DNA of 64,000 nt from CAHJWH01 sp965198905. GTDB lineage: Bacteria > Pseudomonadota > Alphaproteobacteria > Caulobacterales > Caulobacteraceae. This document shows positions 20,147 through 28,246 of the stretch, piece after piece; position 1 is the stretch's first letter; each line of letters begins with the position of its first letter. The notes beneath the pieces are model-generated. The model had not been told where the DNA came from. It saw nothing but the letters and a program-made list of their open reading frames with translations, and did no database searches. The translations under genes were made by a program, and so were the position numbers. Where the stretch lies: positions 2,108,001 through 2,172,000 of the forward strand of contig OZ240678.1 of assembly GCA_965198905.1 (NCBI GenBank), written 5' to 3'.

Positions 20147-20863
20147 CTAGGCAGCCTTTGCGTCGTCGGGGTCTGTCCAGGAGGCCGAGACCGCCATGCG
20201 GGTCAGGGCGGGCAGCGACTTGGCGCCTGTCTTGTGCATGATCGACGCCCTGTGAGTTTCCACAGTGCGCTGGCTGATGCCGAGGTCGGCGGCGATGTTC
20301 TTGTTCGGCTGGCCGGAGAGGATCAAGGCCATGATCTGGCGCTGGCGAGGCGTCAGATGGGCGACGTGATCGACGGCGGCGTCGTGCTTCTCGTCCTGGC
20401 TCGCCGCGTCCCGGGCGCCGCCCAGCGCCCGCGCGACGCAGGCCAGCAGCAAGCCCTGTTCAAGCGGCTTCTGCAGGAAGTCCACCGCGCCGGCCTTCAT
20501 GGCGTCAACGGCGGTCGGGATGTCGCTGCTGCCGCTGACCACGATCACCGGCAGCCGTCCGGTACGCGCGTCGAGCTGCTCCAGCAGCTCCTGGCCGCCC
20601 ATGCCTGGGAGGTGCACGTCGAGGATGAGGCAGGAGCCCGCCGTCGGCCGATAGACGTGAAGGAAGCTCTCGCAGCTCTCGAACGCGAGGACGGAGAAGC
20701 GACCCGCCTTGAGCATGTGGAACATCATGTCGCGGGAAAAATACTCATCGTCCACGACGAAGATCGTGCCGTCCGACTGAGCGCCGACAGGGTGGTCGCC
20801 GTCGTCGTCCGGACGTGGCTCGGCTTTACAAGGCGCGGCTTCCGTCACATTTGCCCACGCCAT
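20147..20863 (-). CDS. FixJ-family response regulator
   Basis: This 238-residue protein has a 30-residue acidic leader and a receiver domain (about 32-150) with FVVDDE (acidic pocket), phospho-acceptor Asp82 in LILDVHLPGMGG, VVSGSSD and the conserved Lys in FLQKPLE. A LuxR-type helix-turn-helix (about 170-230) has LTPRQRQIMALIL and GISQRTVETHRASIMHKTGA. This layout is that of FixJ/NarL-like activators, which in alphaproteobacteria often control low-oxygen genes. The start has a strong AGGAGG. No kinase is adjacent; the HisKA_2 kinase at 13284 is a candidate. It sits amid genes sharing a FixJ-like motif, so it is the obvious candidate regulator of them. Confidence 0.88.
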   Translation of the reverse strand: MAWANVTEAAPCKAEPRPDDDGDHPVGAQSDGTIFVVDDEYFSRDMMFHMLKAGRFSVLAFESCESFLHVYRPTAGSCLILDVHLPGMGGQELLEQLDARTGRLPVIVVSGSSDIPTAVDAMKAGAVDFLQKPLEQGLLLACVARALGGARDAASQDEKHDAAVDHVAHLTPRQRQIMALILSGQPNKNIAADLGISQRTVETHRASIMHKTGAKSLPALTRMAVSASWTDPDDAKAA

Positions 20864-21298
20864 GAAGCCTCCTGAAGAAACAGCCGCGGCAGCAACGACA
20901 TGTCGAACCCCTTCAATAAATCCCGAAAAGCTATTGCGATCCGAGCCGGCGAGAATAGGCCTTCATCGCCAGCATAACCTTATATCGTTGAGCGTTCGAT
21001 CTCTGCCCCACCATTTTCGGATTTCGTCTCAGTACCCCGGGAATGTCAGTTCGTGGTGGGCTCGGCCCGCGCCTTCGATCATCGACATGCTTCCCAGCCC
21101 GAGAACCGATAGCAGGCCGACAAGCATGATGAACCAGATGGTGGGCGCCGCATCCGCCCAACGTGAACTGACCGATCCTGAGGCCGTGGAGCGTGTGGGG
21201 AGGCGCCGCCCGGTCCGTGGACGCCATATGCAGACCCGTGAAGAGCCTCATCTTTCCAGCACCTCTTTCCAGTGACGGGGAGACTGAAAGAGCAGTGC
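20864..21298 (-). other. Region with a short membrane-peptide frame
   Basis: Between the regulator and the lipoyl-like gene the minus strand holds a frame ending at 21029. It contains a clear hydrophobic helix, APTIWFIMLVGLLSVLGLG, then SMSMIEGAGRAHHELTFPGY. It lacks a convincing start (open back to about 21228, no ATG before the helix), so it is a fragment or a frameshifted small membrane protein. I see nothing else here. Confidence 0.3.
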
Positions 21299-21637
21299 CT
21301 ACACGCCGACAACGCGCTCCGGTTCGAGGCGCCCAAGCAAGGTCCCCGGCTCGACGACCGAATGCGCCCGGGCCGATTGAGAGAGGCGGCCCGGCGCAGG
21401 CGCCACGATCTCGTGCAAGGCGTCCTCGATCTTCAGTTCCGCCAAAGCCTGGCCAAGGTGGACCATGGCGCCATCCGCCACTCGCCAGCGCTCCAGACAG
21501 CCTTCAGGCATGATCGAGGAGGCCCACAAACGGTCCGATACCGTCAAGTTCAGCGCCGGTTTGGACTCATGATTCCGTCTGGCGTTCTTCAAGAACTTTG
21601 CGTTGGCACGTGTATTATAGGTGGCTAATCGCGTCAT
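21299..21637 (-). CDS. Biotinyl/lipoyl-fold protein lacking the modified lysine
   Basis: This 112-residue protein has a basic first half (RANAKFLKNARRNHESK), then a single lipoyl-like domain: MPEGCLERWRVADGAMVHLGQALAEL in two pieces, followed by LHEIVAPAPGRL and VVEPGTLLGRLEP. The hammerhead pattern (G-x-V-x-x-G ... E-I-x-A-P-x-x-G ... V-x-x-G-x-x-L) is typical. However, the turn that normally carries D-K-A reads IEDALHEI, with Asp where the lipoylated Lys sits. It therefore probably cannot carry lipoate or biotin and may be a structural or regulatory relative. A FixJ-like box lies 92 bases upstream. The start at 21637 is the first ATG of the frame. Confidence 0.6.
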   Translation of the reverse strand: MTRLATYNTRANAKFLKNARRNHESKPALNLTVSDRLWASSIMPEGCLERWRVADGAMVHLGQALAELKIEDALHEIVAPAPGRLSQSARAHSVVEPGTLLGRLEPERVVGV

Positions 21638-21728
21638 GTTCCGAGCCTCTGGATCAGATGATTAGCGTGGAACTCCGGATTTTCTAACGAAACTCAGCTT
21701 TACACGGACGCCCCATTTGCCGAGCGCT

Positions 21729-21742
21729 CGGAAAGTACGTAG
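21729..21742 (-). promoter_or_regulatory. FixJ-like box upstream of the lipoyl-fold gene
   Basis: Read toward the gene it is CTACGTACTTTCCG; on the plus strand it contains GTACGTAG. It is 92 bases before the start at 21637 and is the most divergent copy in the centre of the motif. Confidence 0.45.
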
Positions 21743-21976
21743 GCCTACATGGGCGGAAGCGGCGATGACGGCCTCGGTTGGCACGGATGGCTTATGGAGT
21801 CCTACTCCTCTTTGAGTAGTTCCCGATGCTCTGGCGACAGGTCGTTTATCTCTAAGCCTCCCGGACTCTGATTGGCGCTGGCCTTTCCAGCCATTGGGAG
21901 GCGATGTTGCGCACGCCTGAGGTCTCGGCGTTTCGTCCGTCTTCCGGTTCAAAGTCGGCATCCCCTGAGCCCAAAA

Positions 21977-22130
21977 GGACGCCCCGGAAAGTCGGAGCGA
22001 AGCGCGCTGAAGCCGCCGGCAGGTCTGGGCGACACGCTTCTTTCGCGACCAGCACCGCCAAGTGCGGGATCGCGCGCTCTTCGATCTGGCTATCGACAGC
22101 AAGCTTCGTGGCTGTGGCGTGGTCAAAGTT
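21977..22130 (+). pseudogene. Tyrosine recombinase fragment, paralogue of the one at 44.1 kb
   Basis: In two frames (shift near 22010) this reads RKVGAKRA then RRQVWATRFFRDQHRQVRD and RALFDLAIDSKLRGCGVV. It is closely similar to residues 19-68 of the intact recombinase at 44099-44728, including the first catalytic Arg (SKLRG). The rest of the gene, with the HxxR, H and Tyr, is missing; at about 22131 the sequence changes into a pta-like fragment on the other strand. It lies inverted relative to the intact copy. Confidence 0.7.
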
Positions 22131-22440
22131 GGCCTTCATCGCCGAGTCCTCTGGATCGGACGTGGCGACGACTTCGAAGCTAGCCAGGTTGACTCCCGCT
22201 GCTTTGCGACCCCCCGCAACTGCGCGTCTGGACCGTAAAGAACCGGGATGATCAATCCAGCCTGAGCAGCTCGCACGCACCAGCCAACGCTTCAACGTTG
22301 CAGGGGTGTAAGATGCCGGTGAGCATAGGCCGGACACTCCGGCATTGCTGTACCAAGCCGTCAAGCCCATGCTCACCTAGCCCAGGTAGCAACGGCCGCG
22401 GCGGCTCCACGACTTCGACCATGGCACGCTGGTTGAAGAT
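22131..22440 (-). pseudogene. Degenerate second phosphate acetyltransferase fragment
   Basis: Across frames the minus strand gives GLDGLVQQCRSVRPMLTGI, HPCNVEALAGACELLRLD, then after a stop GLIIPVLYGPDAQLRGVAK, and in a third frame AGVNLASFEVVATSDPED. This order matches the start of the phosphate acetyltransferase domain as seen in the intact gene at 15917 (HPC/YPCD, GLIAPILIGPEA). About 100 codons remain, with at least two frame changes. It is therefore a dead copy of a second MaoC-Pta-type gene, truncated at the junction with the integrase fragment. Confidence 0.55.
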
Positions 22441-22566
22441 GCTGTCATGCCTTGGTCACCCAAACCACGGGCGGTCGCCTGCGTTGATAGGAGCCGACTT
22501 CGCAGACAGAGGAGGCCGACTTGGCCAGGATCGCCCAGATCGATATCACTGGGGAACTCTCAAGGT

Positions 22567-23118
22567 TCATCGCTCTACCCAGGCGATGAAGCCCTTGAGG
22601 GAATGAAAATCGGCGACGCTATGAGCGTCTACGCCGGGGAAGTCGCGCTTGCCGGACTTCTGCGCCGTGGCCTCAAGGATCACCAGCGTCAGGGGCGACA
22701 CCACGATGGCCCCGCAGGCGATGGAGACGGCCACCGCCACCACATTGACCGGGCCGAGCAGGGCGGAGATCAGGGGCAGGCCGGCGGCGGCGTAGTTGGG
22801 CAGCGAGGTCGTGCAGGCCTGTACCGCGGCCTCGCCGGGGGCGACTTTGAAGACCTTGCGGGCCATCAGGTAGATCGCGCCGTAGAGCAGCAGCATGGAC
22901 AGGCAGAGTATGGCCGCCAGCGGCGCCTGCGATAGCAGGGTGGCGCGGGTCGCCTGGGCCACCGTGGCGAAGATCGCCGCCGGAATGGCGAAATCCATGA
23001 CCATCGCGTTGAGCTCGGTGACGTGGGTATTGTCCACATCGCGAGTCCAACCGGCTAAATAGCCAAGGGCTAATCCGAAGAATACCGGGACCAGGGCGCC
23101 AAGGATGATGGTCAGCAT
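22567..23118 (-). CDS. AEC-family permease, C-terminally truncated
   Basis: The 183-residue product starts MLTIILGALVPVFFGLALGY and shows four or five membrane helices with the family hallmark NAMVMDFAIPAAIFATVA and the central TTSLPNYAAAGLPLI, as in auxin-efflux-carrier / malonate-type (MdcF) permeases. Full members have about 310 residues and ten helices; here the second half is missing and the frame ends in unrelated residues (FHSLKGFIAWVER). The truncation lies next to the pta fragment. A FixJ-like box 68 bases upstream suggests it was part of the same regulon. Transport activity is unlikely. Confidence 0.75.
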   Translation of the reverse strand: MLTIILGALVPVFFGLALGYLAGWTRDVDNTHVTELNAMVMDFAIPAAIFATVAQATRATLLSQAPLAAILCLSMLLLYGAIYLMARKVFKVAPGEAAVQACTTSLPNYAAAGLPLISALLGPVNVVAVAVSIACGAIVVSPLTLVILEATAQKSGKRDFPGVDAHSVADFHSLKGFIAWVER

Positions 23119-23724
23119 TCAAGCGCAACCCGCTGGTCAGATGAACAATTCGACAATGATCGGGCTAGCAGCCGGCGGGTGGGATCGGAAAATACCTAGG
23201 AGCCGGCGCTAAATCTGCACCAACCGCGCCCGCCTTACACGTTGTCTGATATGGCCTCCATATGCGTGCTGTAGGGAGTAAGGCGCTTCGCCTAGTCTGT
23301 TCGTGGGTAGCGGCTTGGGTTCGCCCGCGCTGAAGCGTCAGCCGCCTTCGGCCCATCCGCACAGTGCGCAAAGGCTGCGCCGGTCCCAACCCCACCTCCT
23401 GAGAGGAACGGGCGGCGCCCGTCCATCCTCCCCGCAGAGGGCAAGCGCGGCCCTCGAGCTGAGCAAGGCTAAAGAACATGACTACTTGGCTTTGATTTTC
23501 GACGCGGGACCACTTGGGTGAAGGGGTTCTAACTGCGAAGGGGAACGTCGCGGGTAGGTAGATTCCGAGTCTACCTTTTCCGAACTTTGCCCCGGATTAT
23601 TCGTCTTGGCTATGGGTTTGCTGGAGACCCGCGGGTCCGCGTGCCTTCTGAACGGGTACCAGGCGCTGCAACGTCAGGGCAGCAGCACGGCTCTTGAGCC
23701 CGATAGCGACGAGGGCGATCAAGA
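23119..23724. other. Intergenic region upstream of the porin-like gene
   Basis: It contains the promoter of the AEC gene on the left. On the right is a perfect hairpin, AGGTAGA-TTCCGAG-TCTACCT, at 23556-23576 followed by TTTTC, which could be a weak terminator or an operator about 150 bases before the porin gene. No coding region is supported. Confidence 0.4.
23186..23199 (-). promoter_or_regulatory. FixJ-like box upstream of the AEC permease
   Basis: Read toward the gene it is CTAGGTATTTTCCG, 68 bases before the start at 23118. Confidence 0.5.
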
Positions 23725-25437
23725 ATGCGAAATCGCAGCACATGTATTTTCAACGGAACGCTAGTCCTGGTCCTGCTTGGTCCTTTCGCAGCAGCCGCGC
23801 GTGTGACGCATCACAAAGCAAAAGGGTCCAGCGCAGTTCAAACTCTCTCTGCCCCCGAGGCCTCTAGTGCCGCTCAGCTCCGAAACCTAACTTCGCAGGT
23901 CCGAGATCTCCAGGCCTCCGAGGCGGAGACCCGGGCGGAGCTAAGGGAAGCCCTTGCGGCGGTTCGGGCGGCGAAGACGCAAGTCGACGCCACAACCACC
24001 CTGGCCGCAGAGACGCAAGCGGCCGAGCGACAGGCCGAGGTCGCCACGATCGTGACCGAGGTCCAGACCGCCGTCGGCGCCGTCAAGCCAAGCACCGATA
24101 AGATTCACTACAAAGGCGTGGACATTTCGCTTGGCGGCTTCGTTGAAGCCGCCAACCAGTATCGTTCGCGAGCGCTCGGCAGCGACATGTTCACGCCCTT
24201 CAACGCCATACCTTTTGCAAACACGCCCACCGGGCACGAAGCGGAAGATCGGCTCAGCGCACGCGCCACCCGGGTCTCAGCGCTAGTTCAAGGCAAGATC
24301 AATCCGACCACTCAGGTGGCCATGTACGGTGAGTTCGACTTCTTGGGGGCCGCGCAGACAGCGAATTCCATAGAGTCGAACTCGTACAATCCACGAGTGC
24401 GCCACCTTTATGGTACGCTAGATTGGAACGACCTGGGCTGGCACGTTCTCGCAGGCCAGAGCTGGACGCTCGCAACAATGAATTCGAAGGGCATCACGCC
24501 CCGCAATGAAGTCACGCCGCCACAGATCGACGCCCAATTTGTTCCCGGCTTCGTTTGGATACGTCAGCCGCAGTTCCGGCTCACAAAGGATCTGCTGAAT
24601 CATAATCTGTGGCTCGCCGTGTCTGTCGAAAACCCTCAGACAACCTTTACTGGCAATGTGCCCGCCGGAGTAGTCAGCAGTATTAGTAACAGCTTGGGCC
24701 TTTTTGACGGCACGACAAACGGCTCTCCGCCGTCGACAGCAGGAGATCCGTCGAATCCGGTCGTGCCGACCAATGAGACCAGTTCCCTCAACCACGTGCC
24801 CGACGTGGCCGCAAAGATCGCCTATGAGCTGCCATTCTACAAGCGCGCGATCCACCTCAAAGCGTTTGGCATCGGCCGAGCGTTCACCGATCGGATGGAT
24901 ACAAGGGAAGATACCGTATATTCCGGCGGTGTCGGTGGGGGCGTAATACTCCCTCTTGTCCCCGGCGTTCTTGATATCCAGGGATCAGCTTTGAGTGGGC
25001 GTGGAGTCGGTCGTTATGGGACGTCGCTCCTTCCTGACGTTACCTTCCGCAATGACGGACGCATTGAGCCCATAGGCGAGACTGATATTCTATTCGGCGG
25101 CACGCTGCACGCGACCAAAATGCTCGATGTCTACGCCTTTGCTGGGGAAGAGCATGAAAATCGAAAAGCGTATTCCGGTGGTTATGGGTACGGGAGCAGC
25201 ACCGTAAATAATTCAGGCTGTTTTACCGAAGGGGGCACATGTGGAGCTGCGACCAAGCTAGTGGAGCAGGCAACCCTAGGGTTTTGGCAGCAGTTCTATC
25301 AGGGACCACTCGGACACATTCAGTTCGGTGTTCAATATTCCTACACGCAGCGCGACAGCTTCAGCGGCCTAGGCGGTCTGGCACCGGTGGGAAAAGACAA
25401 TATAGTCTATACAAGTTTCCGCTATTATCCGTTCTGA
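23725..25437 (+). CDS. Outer-membrane porin-like protein with coiled-coil N terminus
   Basis: This 570-residue protein has an N-terminal export signal (FNGTLVLVLLGPFAAAARV) and a coiled coil (about residues 45-115, e.g. QVRDLQASEAETRAELREAL). A beta-barrel-like region with alternating strands and many aromatic residues follows, starting around DISLGGFVEAANQYRS and ending in SFRYYPF. The terminal Phe is a classical outer-membrane assembly signal. A coiled coil followed by a barrel resembles SlpA/OprP-like or trimeric porins, but I cannot assign a substrate. GAGGG precedes the ATG. Codon use is a little less GC-rich than in the neighbouring operons, and it is bordered by decayed genes, so it may be a recent arrival. 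Confidence 0.72.
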   Translation: MRNRSTCIFNGTLVLVLLGPFAAAARVTHHKAKGSSAVQTLSAPEASSAAQLRNLTSQVRDLQASEAETRAELREALAAVRAAKTQVDATTTLAAETQAAERQAEVATIVTEVQTAVGAVKPSTDKIHYKGVDISLGGFVEAANQYRSRALGSDMFTPFNAIPFANTPTGHEAEDRLSARATRVSALVQGKINPTTQVAMYGEFDFLGAAQTANSIESNSYNPRVRHLYGTLDWNDLGWHVLAGQSWTLATMNSKGITPRNEVTPPQIDAQFVPGFVWIRQPQFRLTKDLLNHNLWLAVSVENPQTTFTGNVPAGVVSSISNSLGLFDGTTNGSPPSTAGDPSNPVVPTNETSSLNHVPDVAAKIAYELPFYKRAIHLKAFGIGRAFTDRMDTREDTVYSGGVGGGVILPLVPGVLDIQGSALSGRGVGRYGTSLLPDVTFRNDGRIEPIGETDILFGGTLHATKMLDVYAFAGEEHENRKAYSGGYGYGSSTVNNSGCFTEGGTCGAATKLVEQATLGFWQQFYQGPLGHIQFGVQYSYTQRDSFSGLGGLAPVGKDNIVYTSFRYYPF

Positions 25438-26061
25438 TAGATTGTTTGACTTGCAAGTAGTGGCTGATATGCAGTATGGCAGCCTTTGCGGCCTTTTAAA
25501 TCGCGCTTGCAAGATGTGGCGAAGCGCGCGGTCGCTTCGATGCCTCTCACAGTCAATGTCGGTGGACGCTCCACACTTCCCCGAACGAAATGGCCGCCTG
25601 CCCGCTGGCTGTGTCCTAAAGTCGCCACCCCGTTCTCGGTCAGAGCCAGCCATAAAGTCGGCTTCGTTAGCAGATAATTACGCGTGAGAAGGATTATCGC
25701 GTCAAACAGAGCGTAGCTTTCTGCCGGCAGGGAAGGGCCGCGGAGGCGCGCTGCCCATCCTGGAACGTCGGGTTTGCGCCCATTTTCAGCCCTCCACATT
25801 CTACTCAACGCGTCATAAGAGCCGCCGTCCATTCATGTCGCTCTTCGGCCACGGCAGCGCACGTGAGGCAGTGCTCTCGAAACAAGCTGGAATGTTGTGG
25901 ATCAGATCATCACTGGCGGTCCCATTTTCCGCGCCGCCGCCGTGGCATCCGCCACCGCACTTGTGATGTCCTTCATCACGTCGGCCACCAGACGAACGAA
26001 CCGTCGTGCCGCCTTGCTTCCGCGAGCATCGCCGGAACCTGGCGAGGGTCGGCGATGATGC
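25438..26061. other. Degenerate region downstream of the porin gene
   Basis: Several overlapping short frames exist on both strands, for example a minus-strand 135-residue frame at 25425-25832, but none has recognisable motifs. A minus-strand peptide RFVRLVADVMKDITSAV near 25960 looks protein-like and could be the remains of a small gene. I see no RNA gene. Confidence 0.3.
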
Positions 26062-26400
26062 TAGTACCGCTGCACAGGGGATTTGACGAGTTGGGGCAGG
26101 CCGAGGACGGGTAAGGTCCTTGGATCGACGCATAGCTCGATGCTTCGGGCCTGCCCGGGCGAGCGCCGGATGAGGCCAGCTTTCTCCAAGGTAAGCACCG
26201 TCTGGTGAACTGACGGGGCGGTGACGCGAAAGTAGTCCTGCAGGTCGCGCTCGGCAGGCGAACGCCGGTTGATCTGAGCATAAGCCCAGATGAAGGCTAG
26301 GTACTGGCCTTGCCTGTCGGTGAAGACAGGCGTGGACGGCGCTACTGGGTCGCTACCCCTCGACTCATCTTTCTGATCCCTCCCGGGCCGTCTTGACGCA
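26062..26400 (-). pseudogene. LexA-like winged-helix regulator, start lost at IS boundary
   Basis: The minus-strand frame has TPVFTDRQGQYLAFIWAYA, RRSPAERDLQDYFRVTAPSVH and QTVLTLEKAGLIRRSPGQARS, ending VLGLPQLVKSPVQRY and TAG at 26062-26064. It is the single DNA-binding domain of LexA-type small regulators (helix-turn-helix centred on the APSVHQTVLTL helix). No ATG, GTG or TTG occurs in frame up to the IS630 element that starts just beyond 26400. The native start was probably removed by that insertion. Confidence 0.55.
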
Positions 26401-26411
26401 AGAGGACCTGG

Positions 26412-27536
26412 ATGAACCTACGTTATAGAGTGGAATTGGACCACGCCGAACGGGCGGTGCTGATGGCGTTGGTCGGCGGTGGCAAGCAGTCTGTTCGCAA
26501 GATCAAGCGGGCGCAGGTCCTGTTAGCGGCGGACGGCGGCCTGGGGGATGAGGCCATCGTCCAGGCGGTGGGAACGTCCGGCTCAACCGTCTACCGGACC
26601 AAGCGTCGTTTCGTCATCGAGGGTTTGGACGCGGCGCTTGAGGAAGAGCCGCGTCCAGGCGCCGAGCGCAAGCTCAGCGGCAAGGAGGAGGCGCTCCTAG
26701 TGGCGACCGCCTGCTCCAAGCCGCCGGCCGGCTGCGCGCGATGGACGCTTGAGTTGTTGGCTGGCGAATTCATCAAGCTGACCGAGCATGAAAGCCTCTC
26801 GCGCGAGACGGTGCGTCGCAGGCTCGCGGAGAACCAAATGAAGCCGTGGCGCAAGAACATGTGGTGCATTCCCAAGATCGATGCAGAGTATGTCGCACGC
26901 ATGGAGGACGTGCTCGACCTCTACGCCGAGACGCCTGAACCCCACCGACCGGTCATAGGCTTCGATGAGAGCCCCACCCAGCTGATCGGCGAGGTCCGCC
27001 CGGTGATTTCGGCAAAGCCTGGCCAGCTTGAGCGCTATGACTGCGAGTACAGGCGCAATGGGACAGCCAACCTGTTCGTCTTCCTCGACGCCCATCGCTC
27101 CTGGCGCAGGGTGAAAGTCACCGAGCGCCGCGCAGCTGAGGACTTCGCCCAGTGCATGCGCGAGCTTGTCGATGTCCACTTCCCTAAGGCCGAGAAGATC
27201 AGGGTGGTGCTCGACAACCTCTCCACCCATTCTGCAGCGACCCTCTACCAAAACCTGCCGCCCGAAGACGCACGCCGGGTGCTGCCCCGCCTGGAATTCC
27301 ACTACACGCCCAAGCACGCCAGCTGGCTCAACATGGTCGAGATCGAGATCGGTGTTTTACGAGCTCAGTGCCTAGATCGCCGGATTGAAGACCAAGACTT
27401 GCTCGTCCAGGAAGTCGCCGCCTGGGAGCGCCGCCGAAACGCCAGCGGCGCGCGCATCAACTGGATGTTCTCCACAGAGAAGGCCAGGGACAAAATGGCT
27501 CGCGCCTATCCCGTGCCCAGGCTCAAAGAGTCATGA
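26412..27536 (+). mobile_element. IS630-family transposase, full length
   Basis: This 374-residue transposase has an N-terminal helix-turn-helix region (KIKRAQVLLAADGG, AIVQAVGTSGSTVYRTKRRF) and an HTH_32-like second domain. The DDE core has GFDESPTQL (Asp), VVLDNLSTH (Asp) and HASWLNMVEIEIGVL (Glu). Length and motifs are complete, so this is the one apparently intact transposase in the window. I could not define its terminal repeats; the start is immediately after the truncated regulator gene, and the DNA after 27537 is degenerate. Confidence 0.85.
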
Positions 27537-27893
27537 TCACCGTGCAGCAGTACTAGTGGGCGGCGGCGTCACGGCGGCTACCAGAATGGTGACGCTGGAG
27601 CTGAACGGCGGATCTTGGGCGCGTACCCGTCCGGCTCCTCAATGCAAGGTCATCTGGATGATTCTATGCGGCGATTTGGGACGATGGACATAGGAAAACA
27701 TCGCCCGTGCGGCGAGCTTCTGCGCATAGCCTTCAAGGCTTCAAGGCTTCAAGGCTTCAAGGCTTCAAGGCTTCGTGCTCGCGGCGCTGGACGTTGATCG
27801 GCTTACGGCTGCCGAGCACCGGGCCGGTCTTAGCCACTAGGCGATCTCCAAGTCCTTGGTTCCGCTGCTGACGCTGACAGGGCGGCTCGATAA
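27537..27893. other. Non-coding stretch between IS630 and IS3
   Basis: This 357-base stretch holds no supportable gene. At 27601-27650 it carries a sequence (GTCCGGCTCCTCA and flanks) similar to the end of the IS110 fragment at 44038-44092, probably a solo IS110 end. A tandem 8-base repeat lies at 27732-27771. Confidence 0.4.
27732..27771. repeat. Tandem repeat, five copies of TTCAAGGC
   Basis: Five perfect head-to-tail copies of an 8-base unit, followed by a partial copy (TTCG). It lies in non-coding DNA beside an IS element. It is a simple-sequence repeat prone to slippage. Confidence 0.9.
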
Positions 27894-27961
27894 GGTGAGG
27901 TGGTCCCGGTAAACTGGACAGGTGGTTAAGGTGGGTTCGACCGAGAGGAAGGACGGACCCG

Positions 27962-28246
27962 ATGACGGGCAAGCGGAAGAGGTATTCGGCTGATTTCAAG
28001 GCCAAGGTGGCGCTGGAGGCGCTGCGTGGAGAGCGGACAGTGGCGGAGCTGGGGGCCAAACACGGCAGACATTCGACGATGATTACGGCCTGGAAGAAGC
28101 AGGCGGTGGAAGGCATGGCCGGGGTCTTCTCCGGCAAGGCCGAGGCGGCGGATACGCTCCGCGAGGGCGAGGTGGAGAAGCTCCACGCCAAGATCGGGCA
28201 GTTGGTGGTGGAGCGGGATTTTTTGTCGAAAGCCTCCGGTCGATGA
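27962..28246 (+). CDS. IS3-family transposase OrfA
   Basis: This 94-residue protein has the helix-turn-helix KRKRYSADFKAKVALEALRG, TVAELGAKHGRHSTMITAWKK and a C-terminal leucine-zipper-like region (REGEVEKLHAKIGQLVVE). It recognises the element ends and forms the fusion transposase with OrfB. Its stop overlaps the orfB ATG (ATGA). Confidence 0.82.
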   Translation: MTGKRKRYSADFKAKVALEALRGERTVAELGAKHGRHSTMITAWKKQAVEGMAGVFSGKAEAADTLREGEVEKLHAKIGQLVVERDFLSKASGR

